64,000 nucleotides of DNA from JAOUEA01 sp963810945 (GTDB lineage: Bacteria > Actinomycetota > UBA4738 > HRBIN12), in contig CAWEPI010000013.1 of NCBI GenBank assembly GCA_963810945.1, forward strand, positions 65,416 through 129,415. Direction: 5' to 3'. A program made the translations under genes and the position numbers. This document shows, one piece after another, positions 1 through 9,039 of this stretch (the stretch's first letter is position 1; each line of letters starts with the position of its first letter). Under the pieces are notes generated by a model. The model saw only the letters and a program-made list of their open reading frames with translations. It made no database searches and was not told where the DNA came from.

Positions 1-385
1 TCTACCTCGAGCGGGCCGAGGACGCGGAACTGCATCCTCCCCCCGCATGAAGCCCCATCGTGTTCGGCGTCCCGGCCCCCATCGCGCAGCTCCATGGGAA
101 GACTGATCGATCTGACGCATGCGGCCGAGTATCGACCCACCGGTTCCCGGCCGCCAGACCCTACGTCGGATTGTCGCCTAGTCACGGGCTCCAGCCTTGA
201 GCGAGGCGCTTGAGAACAGCTGGAAAGAGGGCGTACAGCCGTTCTCAAGCCCCATCCGGCAACCTCGCGCTGGCCGTCATGGAGGGCGGCTGGAGAGGAG
301 GGCCTCGGCCGCTGGCCGAGCACAGAGACGGTCCTGAAACCTCGGGACGACGGAACCGGATCGACAGGTCCGGGAAGGAGGAGGC
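1..385. other. Gene-free left edge
   Basis: No reading frame with a credible start, ribosome site and family resemblance is visible here. The strong purine-rich GGAGGAGG at the end belongs to the next gene. Because the following 1.3 kb has many frame breaks, a misread gene in this stretch cannot be excluded. Confidence 0.5.
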
Positions 386-861
386 ATGAAACGAGCAGTT
401 AGATGGACACTGGTGAGCGTCGGCCTCGCCGGCGTGATCACGGCAATGACCCTCTCGACCAGCGGAGCGACGCCGCCAGTCAGGATTGACGAACACCCCG
501 TTGGCGCGGGGGATCAACACTTCAGACGGGACCATCCCGGTGAAGGCCGGAACGGACGTGGCGATGGCGCAGATCACCGTCGGACCCGGGCGGGTCCTCG
601 GGGTGGCACTCGCATCCGGGGGGCGCGATCATCGTCGTCAAGCAAGGCTCGCTCACGGTACACCGAGTCGGTCGGCAGCAAGTGCGAGACCAGGACGTAC
701 ACCGCCGGGCAGGCGTTCGTCGAGCGACCCGGCGAAGTGGATCAAGTCATCAACGACGGGCACGGATCCCGTATGTCCTGTTCGTCACCTTCCCGCGCGT
801 GCCTCATGGGGCCTCCGCGAGGACCGACGAGCCGGACCCAGGCACCTGTCCAGGTCTCTGA
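386..861 (+). pseudogene. Secreted cupin-domain protein, reading frame broken several times
   Basis: A strong GGAGGAGG precedes the ATG at 386, and the protein opens with a basic-hydrophobic signal peptide (MKRAVRWTLVSVGLAGVITA). Following similarity rather than one frame, the chain passes through all three forward frames: a segment near 486-600 (IPVKAGTDVAMAQITVGPG), a metal-binding cupin motif at 601-640 (GWHSHPGG), a segment near 675-765 (TYTAGQAFVERPGE) and an end near 770-861 (DPYVLFVTFPR). The HSHP and the later E and H-type positions are typical of small single-domain cupins of about 150 residues. At least four frame changes occur in 475 bases, so it is either misread sequence or a decayed gene. 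Substrate cannot be told. A lipoprotein gene follows 90 bases downstream on the same strand. Confidence 0.6.
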
Positions 862-950
862 TGACGTCACCGAGCGCGACGTCCCGCGCACGGGGCGTCG
901 CGCTCGGCGGGCGGATGTCGGAGGGCGGAACGGATAAGGAGGTCCACCAC

Positions 951-1638
951 ATGATCAAGTTGACCAGCCAGAAGCCGATCGTCCTCGTCGCGATATTGAT
1001 GGTCGCGGCGGGGGTCCTCGCGGCGTGCAGCTCGGCGGGTGATGACACGCAGTCGGGGGTCAGCGGATCCAGCCCGACGTCGGATCCGTCCTCCGCACGT
1101 CTTCAAGACGTTCGATGCGAACTTCGACGCGAAGTACCGGATCACGATGAACCTCTGGACGGCTATAGCGCGTGACGATCGGAACCCGGTGGTCTTCGGG
1201 ACCGACGGCGGTCAGGGAATCAGCACGTGGACCGTCCGGAACGTGTACGCCGAGCCGTGCAGATGGGCCGGCACGCTGCTCGACCCACCGATCGATCCAT
1301 CGGTAGATGGTCTCGTCGCCGGCTTGACGAGCCAGAAGGACCGACACGCGACGGCGCCGACCGACGTCTCGCTCTCCGGGTTCACCGGCAAGTACATGGA
1401 GCTCACGACGCCCGCCCGGATCGACCTCGCCGACTGCGACGGACGGCGAGTTCCGGAAGCTGGGTCGATCGGGGGGGACAGAGGAACTACGGAACCCGGT
1501 CAGCGCGATCTCTTGTGGATCGTCGACGTCGGCGGCACCCGACTGGTGATCGATTCCGCGCTCGGACCAGACACGACGCCGCAAGACCGTGTCGACCGCA
1601 CCCAGATGGTGGAGTCGATCCGCATCGAACCGGTCTGA
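951..1638 (+). CDS. Putative lipoprotein of unknown function (frameshifted)
   Basis: AAGGAGGT lies 8 bases before the ATG. Residues 1-26 form a lipoprotein signal ending in LAAC with Cys26 as the lipid anchor, so the product should sit on the outer face of the membrane. A Ser/Thr/Pro-rich linker follows, then a globular domain with segments FKTFDANFDAKYRITM, YMELTTPARIDLADCD and LLWIVDVGGTRLVIDSALG. The last two resemble a domain repeatedly found in actinobacterial and Chloroflexi lipoproteins that I cannot name. The frame shifts near 1095, moves out near 1455 and returns near 1500, so the intact gene would encode about 230 residues. It probably forms a transcription unit with the cupin gene upstream. 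Function is unknown. Confidence 0.6.
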
Positions 1639-1696
1639 GACCGAATGGGTGGCGTACCAGAGGTGACCGGGATCCGCTACTCGATGTAATCGAGGC

Positions 1697-1722
1697 CGCC
1701 GAGGTGCCCCACCACCTCGGCG
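1697..1722. terminator. Hairpin between lipoprotein gene and tRNA-Leu
   Basis: A perfect 10-bp inverted repeat (CGCCGAGGTG / CACCTCGGCG) with a 6-base loop lies between the stop at 1638 and the 3' end of tRNA-Leu on the other strand. No T-run follows in either direction, so termination is only a suggestion. It is suitably placed to end both converging transcripts. Confidence 0.35.
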
Positions 1723-1760
1723 CCCGTGGGGGTGTCGCTGACGCCCGAGTTCGCTTTCGG

Positions 1761-1845
1761 TGCCCGGGGTGGGATTCGAACCCACACGCCCCTGAGGGGC
1801 AAGCGCTTTTAAGGCGCCGTCGTCTGCCAGTTCCGACACCCGGGC
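1761..1845 (-). tRNA. trnL: tRNA-Leu (anticodon UAA)
   Basis: Read on the minus strand, the 85 bases fold as a class II tRNA. The acceptor arm is GCCCGGG/CCCGGGC with discriminator A, the anticodon loop CTTAAAA sits on a GGCGC/GCGCT stem, the variable arm is long, and the T-arm carries GTTCGAA. The TAA anticodon reads UUA/UUG leucine codons. The bases after the discriminator begin CC but no complete CCA is encoded. Confidence 0.93.
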
Positions 1846-1977
1846 CGGACACCCGATGCTAGTCGCGCTGACGGGGCCGTGTCGCCGGCCGATCGGACCT
1901 GCGACCGCCGGTGACATAGGATCGGCCTGCAGCGGATCCGGGTGAAGGACCCGTTACGTCCCGTCGATAAGGAACCC

Positions 1978-3307
1978 ATGAGCCTCGAGGTGACGCACGA
2001 TCTGAACGTGGATCCGCTCGAGCGCCTCGCCGCGCGCATCCGCGAGCGCCAGGCGGTCGCGGCCGTCGTCGGACTCGGCTACGTCGGGCTCCCGTTGCTG
2101 GTGGGCATCCATGGGGCCGGCTTCCCCACGATCGGGCTGGATTCCGACGCCTCGAAGATCGACGTGCTCCGGGCCCGGCGTTCGCACATCGTGGACGTGC
2201 TCGACTCGGAGATCGAGGCGATGGACGACGCGACGTTCTCCGCGACCCCGGACGTGCTCCGCGACGCCGACGTGATCATCCTGTGCCTGCCCACCCCCCT
2301 GGCCGACGGCGCCCCCGACCTCACGACGGTGCTGACCGCGGCCGAGGACGTGGCGCGCTACCTGACGCCGGGCACGCTGGTCGTGCTGGAGTCCACGACC
2401 TACCCGGGCACCACCGAGGAGCTCCTGCGTCCGATCCTCGAGGAGCCCGGGCTGATGGTGGGCCGCGACATCGCGCTCGCGTACTCGCCGGAGCGGATCG
2501 ATCCCGGGCAACAAGGATCATCCGCTCGACGCGACGCCCAAGATCGTGGCCGGGCTCACCGAGCGGTGCCGGGAGCTCGCGACCTCGTTCTACTCGCAAT
2601 TCATCCACACCGTCGTGACGACCTCCTCGCCCCGCGAGGCGGAGATGGCGAAGCTGATCGAGAACACGTACCGGCAGGTGAACATCGCGTTGGTGAACGA
2701 GCTCGCGATCCTGGCGCGGGAGCTCGGCGTCGACATCTGGGAGGCGCTCACGGCCGCGGCCACCAAGCCCTTCGGGTACCAGCCGTTCTGGCCGGGCCCG
2801 GGGGTGGGCGGCCACTGCATCTCGATCGACCCCACGTACCTCTCGTGGCGGGTCGGCCAGCAGCTCGGGTACCGCGTGGAGTTCATCGAGCACGCGAACG
2901 AGGTGAACAACCGGATGCCCGACTACGTCGTGGCCCGCGTGGGCGAGGCGCTGAACGACGCGGGCAAGCCCATCAAGGGCTCGCGGATCCTCGGCGTAGG
3001 CGTGGCCTTCAAGCCGGGCGTCGACGACCTACGGGAATCCCCATCCTTGGGCGTGCTCGACCGCCTCGCCGTCAAGGGCGCGCAGGTGACCTACCACGAC
3101 CCGTTCGTGCCGGCGTGCGTCGTGGGCGGGGTGCCGCAGACCTCGGTGCCGCTGGACCCCGGGACGGTGGGCACGCAGGACCTCGTGGTGATCCTCACGC
3201 CGCACCCGGGCCTCGACGTGCCGGCGCTCGTGAACGATGCGGCGATGGTCTTCGATACGCGGGGCGTCACCAGGGGGATCGACGCGCCGCACGTGGTCAG
3301 GCTCTGA
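1978..3307 (+). CDS. Nucleotide sugar dehydrogenase (UDP-GlcNAc/ManNAc or UDP-glucose type), frameshifted
   Basis: Catalyses NAD-dependent two-step oxidation of a nucleotide-sugar C6 alcohol to a uronic acid for surface polysaccharide. The N-terminal Rossmann motif is GLGYVGLPL. The central helix segment PREAEMAKLIENTYRQVNI and the catalytic-cysteine motif GVGGHCISIDP follow, then the C-terminal UDP-binding domain (GVAFKPGVDDLRESPS). Length of about 440 residues is normal for the WecC/UDP-glucose dehydrogenase family. Around 2513 the frame changes (one extra base in CCCGGGCAAC), inside the conserved PERIDPGNKDHP segment, so the gene reads as two halves. I chose ATG 1978, preceded by AAGGA; a GTG at 1942 is also in frame. 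It stands alone, with no glycosyltransferase nearby, so the substrate is not settled. Confidence 0.85.
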
Positions 3308-3319
3308 GGCGCCCCTGCC

Positions 3320-4184
3320 TCACGACGCCCGGACCGTGACGCTGTCCATGTAGATCGCGTCCTTCGGAGCCTGGGACGCGAAGTCTCCCTGTTTCGCCTT
3401 CTGCTCGTTCACGACGGGCAGCTGCTGGATCGTCTTGGCCACATCCAACCCCTTCGTGATGTGGCCGAAGATCGTGTAGGCGGGGTTCGTGTCGAGATTG
3501 GTGCCGTTGGGCCCGCTGATGAGGAAGAACTGGCTGCCGCCGGTGTTGGCGCCCGAGTTGGCCATCGCGAGCGTGCCGGCGACGTAGGTCTCGTTGCCCG
3601 TGAGCTCGTCGGGGATCGTGTATCCGGGACCGGCGGTGCCGCCGTCCGTGGGGCTGCCGCCCTGGATCACGTCGATGCTCGTGTCCAACCGGAAGAAGTA
3701 CTGCCCGTCGAAGAAGTGCTTCTTCGCGAGGAAGACGAAGCTGTTGACGGTCTCGGGCGCGGTCTTGGGATCGAGCTCGATCACGATCGTGCCGCACGAC
3801 GTCACCATCGTGGCGGTGTACGTCTTCTTCTGGTCGATCGTCATGGGGGGCGGTCCCGAGAACTGCGGCTTGGGCTTGCCCGCGTCGGGGGGCGCCTTCG
3901 CGCCGCACGCGACCGTCGTGGGCGCGGGCACGGGGGTGACGGTCCCGGTCTGGGTGCCCGGCGGCTTCGCGGGCGTCGCCGAGGCGGACGGCGCCCCGGA
4001 GGCCGCCGTGCCGTCGTTCCCACCGCCCAGCAGGATGCCCGCCCCCACCGCCACCAGCGCGAGCGCGACGACGGCCGCGACTCACCCCCAGGATCAGATC
4101 CCGGCGGCGCTTGCGCTGGTTGCGCTCCGCCTGGCGGCGGGCGGCCAGCTTGGCCAGCTGCCTCTCTCGTGCACGGCTCGGCAT
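3320..4184 (-). CDS. Peptidyl-prolyl cis-trans isomerase, cyclophilin type, membrane-anchored (frameshifted)
   Basis: Isomerises X-Pro bonds, probably outside the cytoplasmic membrane. From ATG 4184 the chain opens with a very basic cytoplasmic tail (ARRQAERNQRKRRRD). A hydrophobic anchor and a Pro/Ala/Thr-rich linker follow, then a cyclophilin domain with the family signatures DGQYFFRLD, IQGGSPTDGGTAGPGY, TLAMANSG and GSQFFLI. The active-site Arg and Gln positions of cyclophilins fit FFR and QGG. The frame changes near 4082 at a run of five C between the basic tail and the anchor. This tail-anchor-cyclophilin layout is common in actinobacteria. The gene ends 12 bases from the converging dehydrogenase gene. 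Confidence 0.87.
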
Positions 4185-4197
4185 ACGGCGAAGGAGG

Positions 4198-5620
4198 TTA
4201 CCCGACGCCGAGCATCTCGAAGGCCAGGCCGTCGAGGATGTCGGTCTCGCTCACCAGGGCCCGCTCGAAGCCGAACCGTCGCATCACCGTGGCCAGGATC
4301 ACCGCCCCCGCCACGATCACGTCGCCCCGGCCGGGCGCCATCACGGGGATCGCCGCCCGCTCGGCGTCCGTCATGCGCGGCGAGGTCGCGCAGCAGCCGC
4401 TCCACCTCCTCGCGGGCGAGCCAGGTCCGGTGGATCCGGTCGGGGTCGTACCGGTCGAGGCCGAGCGCGATCGCCTGCAACGTCGTGGCCGTGCCCGCGA
4501 CCCCGACGAGCGTGCGGGCGCCCGCGATCGGCACCGTCCGCGCCGCCTCGTCGACCACGCGCCCGACCTCCGCCTCGAGCGCCGCGAGGTCGTCGGGCGA
4601 CGGCGGGTCGCTGCGCACGAGCCGCTCGGTCAGTCGGACGCTCCCCATCTGCGTGGAGACGGCGCGCTCGGCGCGTCCGGGCGCCGAGCCCGTCACGAAC
4701 TCGGTCGACCCACCGCCGATGTCCTGCACGAGGTAGGGGCCGGGGACCTCGTCGGGATCGAGCCCGTAGGTGCCGCCCAGGTAGGAGAGGCCCGCCTCCT
4801 GCTCCCCGGTCACGATCTCCAGGGCCGAGCCGGCGTGCGCGGCCACGGCCGTCGCGAACGCGTCCCGGTTCTCGGCGTCGCGCACCGCGCTGGTGGCCGC
4901 CACCCGGATCCGCTCGGCGCCGAGCGCGCGCGCGCGACGGCAGAACCCGGCGAGGACCTCCACGGTGCGCGCGAGGGCGTCGGGGTCGAGCCGGCCCGTG
5001 CGATCCACGCCCTGGCCTAGCCGGGTGATGACCATGTCCCGCGCCAGCTCGAGCGGGGGCTCGCCCGGCTCGAGCACGATCAGGCGGCAGGAGTTCGTTC
5101 CCTGGTCGATCGCGGCCACGCGGCCGCTCCGCTCCTCCGGGTGCACCGGCGCGACGCGGGCGGCCACCCACGCCCCGACCGGGTCCTCACCGCCGGCGAG
5201 GTGATAGGCGTAGTGGGCGTGCAGGCATTTCACGCCCGTGCGCGTGCCCGCCACGCCACCCCAGTCCCGTGCCTCGGGCAGATCGCGCGCTCGCTCCGCG
5301 GCGTACGCATCGTGCGCCGCGTCCAGGGCCGCCCCGAAGGCCGCGTCGTTCACGGCCCGCTCGTTGAGGCGCGCGATCCACCCTTCGGACTCGAGACGCG
5401 CGACGGCCTTGACGGCGATGGGACACGTCAACCAGAAGGTCGTGGGGAACGGATCGCCGTTCGCGTCCAGCGGCGCGTTGCGGATCACGAGCGGGTGGCC
5501 GCCGGTGCAGCGGCAGACCACGACGAACGGCGTCGTGGGCTCCCGTCCGAGCTGCTCGCGCACGGCGACGAGGTCGGCCGCGCGGAGCTCTCGGTGGCGG
5601 GTGAGCGACAGGGGTTCCAT
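4198..5620 (-). CDS. DUF501 domain fused to Ppx/GppA exopolyphosphatase
   Basis: One continuous frame from ATG 5620 carries two families usually encoded by adjacent genes. Residues about 1-165 are DUF501 (VVVCRCTGGHPLVIRNAPLD, FPTTFWLTCP, CLHAHYAYHLAGG). From about residue 175 comes an ASKHA-fold Ppx/GppA domain (AAIDQGTNSCRLIV, AATSAVRDAENRDAF, IVTGEQEAGLSY, DIGGGSTEF, GVAGTATTLQAI). Ppx/GppA enzymes cleave inorganic polyphosphate or pppGpp. A shift near 4380 breaks the last 60 residues; corrected, they end DILDGLAFEMLGV and stop at 4198-4200. DUF501 then Ppx is the standard actinobacterial order after eno-ftsB, which supports orthology. Whether the fusion is real or a missing stop is undecided, but no frame change is needed to join the domains. 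Confidence 0.85.
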
Positions 5621-5659
5621 ACGACGCCCATGTTGGCAGAGCGCGCGATACTGCCCCGC

Positions 5660-6200
5660 ATGCGCGTCAGGCCGTTCACCCCGATCGCGACCGCGCGCCT
5701 GCGCCTGCGGCGGTTCCGGGCCGAGGACGCCGCCGCGTTGGCGGCCTATCGGAGCGACGCCGAGGTCGCCCGGTACCAGGGCTGGGAGGCGGGCTACACG
5801 CGCGCCCAGGCCGACGCGTTCGTACGCGAGATGGCCCGTCGCGGAGCCGGGCGAGCCGGGCGGATGGTTCCAGGTGGCGATCGCCGATCCGGCGACCGAC
5901 GCGCTCCTCGGGGATTGCGTCGTCCATCCCCACGCGGACGATCCTGCCGTCGTCGAGGTCGGATACACCCTCGCGCCGGCGCACCAGGGTCACGGCTACG
6001 CGACGGAGGCGGTGGCCGCGATCGTGGCCTACGCCTTCTCGACGCTGGGGGCCGAGTGCGTGCGTGCCGTCACGGACGCCCGCAACGTGGCATCGATCGC
6101 GGTCGCGGAGCGCATCGGCATGACGCGGGTGTCGTCCATGCACACGACGTTCAAGGGCGAACGATGCGTGGAGTACGTGTACGAGATGGCGCGCGCCTGA
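5660..6200 (+). CDS. GNAT family N-acetyltransferase (RimJ/RimL type), frameshifted
   Basis: Transfers acetyl from acetyl-CoA to an amine, often a protein N-terminus or an antibiotic. The N-terminal part TARLRLRRFRAEDAAALAAY is the RimJ/RimL opening. The acetyl-CoA loop follows as PAHQGHGYATEAVAAIVAY, with the last strand region NVASIAVAERIGM. The frame changes once near 5838 (REMAR then AEPGEPGGWFQVAIAD). Total length of about 180 residues matches the family. It is transcribed divergently from the DUF501-Ppx gene with 39 bases between starts. No Shine-Dalgarno is evident at ATG 5660. The substrate cannot be inferred. Confidence 0.82.
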
Positions 6201-6204
6201 CGCG

Positions 6205-6612
6205 CTACTTGCGCTTGTGCTCCACCGCGCGCTTGAAGTCGACCTGGCGCTCTTCGCTCTGCTTCATGAACTTCTTGAGCTTCTGCTCGAACTCCGGATC
6301 GCTGCCCCGCCGTTGGCGCGTGGGTGGTGGACCCTGGAGCGCCTTGATCGAGAGATCGATCTTGCCGTCCTCCTTGATCGCCAGCACCTTCGCCTTGACG
6401 ACGTCGCCCTCCCGCAGGTGGTCGTGCACGTCCTTGACGTAGTTCAGGTCGATCTCGGAGATGTGGACGAGGCCGAGCCTTCCGTCCTCCAACTTCAGGA
6501 ACGCCCCGTACGGCGTGATGCGTTCGACGGCGCCGTCGATCACCGCCCCGACTTCGATCTCTGCGATCTCGGATCCCCTTCCCGTGTGCGCGTCCGAGCG
6601 GTTCCCGGACAC
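6205..6612 (-). CDS. S1 RNA-binding domain protein
   Basis: A 135-residue protein with one S1 (OB-fold) domain at residues about 18-90: VGAVIDGAVERITPYGAFL, GLVHISEID, VKAKVLAIKEDGKIDLSIKA. These are the conserved S1 strands that bind single-stranded RNA. A charged tail of about 45 residues follows (KLKKFMKQSEERQVDFKRAV). It resembles the small ribosome- or RNA-associated S1 proteins (YabR/GSP13 type) that sit near ftsB and eno in Gram-positive genomes. It ends 4 bases from the converging acetyltransferase gene. Confidence 0.88.
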   Translation of the reverse strand: MSGNRSDAHTGRGSEIAEIEVGAVIDGAVERITPYGAFLKLEDGRLGLVHISEIDLNYVKDVHDHLREGDVVKAKVLAIKEDGKIDLSIKALQGPPPTRQRRGSDPEFEQKLKKFMKQSEERQVDFKRAVEHKRK

Positions 6613-6670
6613 CCCCGTGCGGCCCGCGGACGGGCGCAGGCGGCCAGTCTGCGGGAATCACCATCCCGCG

Positions 6671-7258
6671 TCAATGTGCGGTGGGTGCAGGAGGTTCCTT
6701 CCCCCACAGCCAGGCACCGAGCAGGGCGGCGATCGCGATCCCCAGGAGCGTCACGACCCAGCCCAGACCCACCATCAGCGTGAGGTCGTCCACACGGCGC
6801 TCCACCTCGCGCAGGGAGCGCCCGGCGAGCACGGTGCCGCTGCCCGACGACGAGCTCCACGGCACGACCTCGATGGCCTGGCGCACGCCGTCGCGCGGCT
6901 CCCACGTGACCATGTCGGATCCACCGTCGCGCGCCGCCTGCAGCACCCCCTCGGGCGGGGTGGGCGCCCGACCGTCGAGCGAGCCGGAGGCGGCGAGCAC
7001 CTGGCCATCGGCCCCGTACACCGCGACGAAGGGGGCGAGGCTCGTCGCCAGGTCCACCTGCGCATCGCCCACGACCGCCCCCGGCGCGTCGCCCGACGAC
7101 AACCGAGCGGCCGCGTCCTCGGCGAGCTGCAGCTGCGGGTCGTTGGCGCTCTGACGGTAGCTCTGCTGCACGCTCACGTAGGTAAGACCGGCCACGAGGG
7201 TCGCGCCCACCGCGGCCGGGAGCCAGAGCGCCACCGCCCGTCGGATCGTCGGAGCCAT
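6671..7258 (-). CDS. Bitopic membrane protein with extracytoplasmic domain, unknown function
   Basis: The ATG at 7258 follows GGAGGT closely, so it is preferred over the upstream in-frame start at 7270. The 195-residue product has a first transmembrane segment at about 10-30 (ALWLPAAVGATLVAGLTYV) and an extracytoplasmic part of about 130 residues containing FVAVYGADGQVLAASGSLDG. A second transmembrane segment lies at about 162-187 (LMVGLGWVVTLLGIAIAALL), followed by a short cytoplasmic tail. This resembles the sensor half of a two-component kinase (single Cache/CHASE-like domain) without any kinase domain. I do not recognise the family. It lies between the S1 gene and ftsB in the same orientation. 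Confidence 0.7.
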   Translation of the reverse strand: MAPTIRRAVALWLPAAVGATLVAGLTYVSVQQSYRQSANDPQLQLAEDAAARLSSGDAPGAVVGDAQVDLATSLAPFVAVYGADGQVLAASGSLDGRAPTPPEGVLQAARDGGSDMVTWEPRDGVRQAIEVVPWSSSSGSGTVLAGRSLREVERRVDDLTLMVGLGWVVTLLGIAIAALLGAWLWGKEPPAPTAH

Positions 7259-7346
7259 ACGCACCTCCACTCGAGTGGGACCTGGGTAGACCCTGACACG
7301 CGGACGTTGCGGCGCGGCGCGTGTCGTGTGGAGATGTCGTGCGGGC

Positions 7347-7745
7347 CTAGCAGTCCGGCGGCACGGGCGCGCCGTGCTTCGGCACCATCACGAACGCGAT
7401 CTCGCCCGGCTTCACCATGCCGAGGCACTGGCGCGCGAGCTTCTCGAGGTACGCCGGGTCGTTGAGCTGATCCACCTGTCGCTGGAGGGCGTCGTTGCGA
7501 TCCTGCAGCGCCACCTGCCGTCGCTGCAGGTCGGCCAGTTGCCCCCGCTCGTCCAGGAGGCTGCGCACGGGGTTCACCGCCGCCACCAGCAGGAGCATCA
7601 CCACGACGAGGAGCAACGCCCCGCGGGCGGACAGGCGCGCGCGGCGCGCGGCCGGTCTGGGCGCGGCCTCCGAGGCGACCGGCTCCTTCGGTGGGGTGGT
7701 CCCGCGGGCGGCGGCCTGGGGAGTGGCCGCGGCGCGGGTGCTCAT
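7347..7745 (-). CDS. ftsB: Septum formation initiator FtsB/DivIC family
   Basis: A 132-residue bitopic protein with a basic Ala/Pro-rich cytoplasmic tail, one transmembrane helix at about 41-60 (RGALLLVVVMLLLVAAVNP) and a coiled coil at about 66-97 (DERGQLADLQRRQVALQDRN, DALQRQVDQLND). The family C-terminus is YLEKLARQCLGMVKPGEIAF. In other bacteria FtsB bridges FtsL and FtsQ in the divisome. Its ATG overlaps the eno stop (ATGA), the canonical actinobacterial eno-ftsB pair, so the two are translationally coupled. Confidence 0.92.
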   Translation of the reverse strand: MSTRAAATPQAAARGTTPPKEPVASEAAPRPAARRARLSARGALLLVVVMLLLVAAVNPVRSLLDERGQLADLQRRQVALQDRNDALQRQVDQLNDPAYLEKLARQCLGMVKPGEIAFVMVPKHGAPVPPDC

Positions 7746-9016
7746 CCCGCGCCTGCCAACGAGGATCCACCCGCGTACCGAGCGTTCTCCCCGAGCTCCT
7801 CCTCGATCCGCAGGAGCTGGTTGTACTTCGCCGTGCGTTCGCCGCGACTCGGAGCGCCGGTCTTGATCTGCCCCGCGTTGGTGGCCACCGCGAGGTCGGC
7901 GATCGTCGCGTCCTCCGTCTCCCCGCTGCGGTGCGACACCACGACACCGTGGTGGTGCCGAGCGGCGAGGTCGATCACGTCCAGGGTCTCCGTGAGCGAC
8001 CCGATCTGGTTCACCTTGACGAGGATCGCGTTGGCGGCCCCCTCGCGCAGACCGCGTTCGTAGCGCTCGGTGTTGGTGACGAAGATGTCGTCGCCCACGA
8101 GCTGGACCCGCGATCCGAGCGCGCTCGTCAGGCGTGCCCACCCGTCCCAGTCGTCCTCGGCGAGGCCGTCCTCGACGGAGACGACGGGGAAGGCGTCCAC
8201 CAGGTCGGTCCAGAACGCGACCATGTCGTCGGAGGACCGCGCCGCACCTTCGAGCTGGTACGCCCCGTCGCGGTAGATCTCGGATGTGGCGGGGTCCATC
8301 GCGAGGGCGACCTCGGTCCCCGGCGTGAGGCCCGCCTTCTCGATGGCCTCCACCAGCAGCTGGAGGGCTTCGGCGGCGGTCGCGACCGCGGGGGCGAACC
8401 CTCCTTCGTCGCCGACGGCCGTCGCGAGCCCGCGTTCGTGCAGGATGGCCTTCAGGGCGTGGAAGCACTCGGCGCCCCAGCGCAGCGCCTCGGAGAACGA
8501 CGCCGCGCCGACCGGCATGATCATGAACTCCTGGAGCTCGAGCTCGTTGTCCGCGTGCACGCCGCCGTTGATCACGTTCATCATGGGCGTCGGCAGGACG
8601 TGCGCGTTGGGTCCGCCCAGGTACCGCCAGAGCGACTGCCCGTTCGAGTCGGCGGCCGCGCGCGCGACGGCGAGCGAGGCGCCCAGCACCGCGTTCGCTC
8701 CCAGCGCCGACTTGTCCGCGGTCCCGTCGAGGTCGAGCAGGACGCGATCCACGTCGCGCTGATCGAAGGCGTCGAGCCCCTCGATCGCCTCCGCGATCGG
8801 GCCGTTCACGTTGCCGACCGCCTTCAGGACGCCCTTGCCGCCGTACGCGTCCCCGCCGTCGCGGAGCTCGAGCGCCTCGTGCTCGCCCGTGGAGGCGCCG
8901 CTCGGCACCGCGGCACGCCCGAAGGCGCCGTCGTCGAGCCAGACGTCGACCTCCACCGTGGGGTTGCCGCGCGAATCGAGGATCTGGCGCGCGTGGACGG
9001 CATCGATCAGGGACAT
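7742..9016 (-). CDS. eno: Enolase
   Basis: Interconverts 2-phosphoglycerate and phosphoenolpyruvate in glycolysis. The 424-residue chain starts at ATG 9016 (MSLIDAVHARQILDSRGNP) and carries all family landmarks: SGASTGEHEALELRD, the catalytic-loop GDEGGFAP, metal ligands in MDPATSE, SVEDGLAEDDWDGW and GDDIFVTN, the catalytic-Lys region LVKVNQIGSLTET and the substrate-binding VVSHRSGETED. Full length with no missing residue. The upstream acetyltransferase frame runs into eno without a stop, but homology places the enolase start at 9016. The 3' end overlaps ftsB by four bases. Confidence 0.97.
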   Translation of the reverse strand: MSLIDAVHARQILDSRGNPTVEVDVWLDDGAFGRAAVPSGASTGEHEALELRDGGDAYGGKGVLKAVGNVNGPIAEAIEGLDAFDQRDVDRVLLDLDGTADKSALGANAVLGASLAVARAAADSNGQSLWRYLGGPNAHVLPTPMMNVINGGVHADNELELQEFMIMPVGAASFSEALRWGAECFHALKAILHERGLATAVGDEGGFAPAVATAAEALQLLVEAIEKAGLTPGTEVALAMDPATSEIYRDGAYQLEGAARSSDDMVAFWTDLVDAFPVVSVEDGLAEDDWDGWARLTSALGSRVQLVGDDIFVTNTERYERGLREGAANAILVKVNQIGSLTETLDVIDLAARHHHGVVVSHRSGETEDATIADLAVATNAGQIKTGAPSRGERTAKYNQLLRIEEELGENARYAGGSSLAGAG

Positions 9017-9039
9017 GGGGTCCCGATGGTACCGGACCC

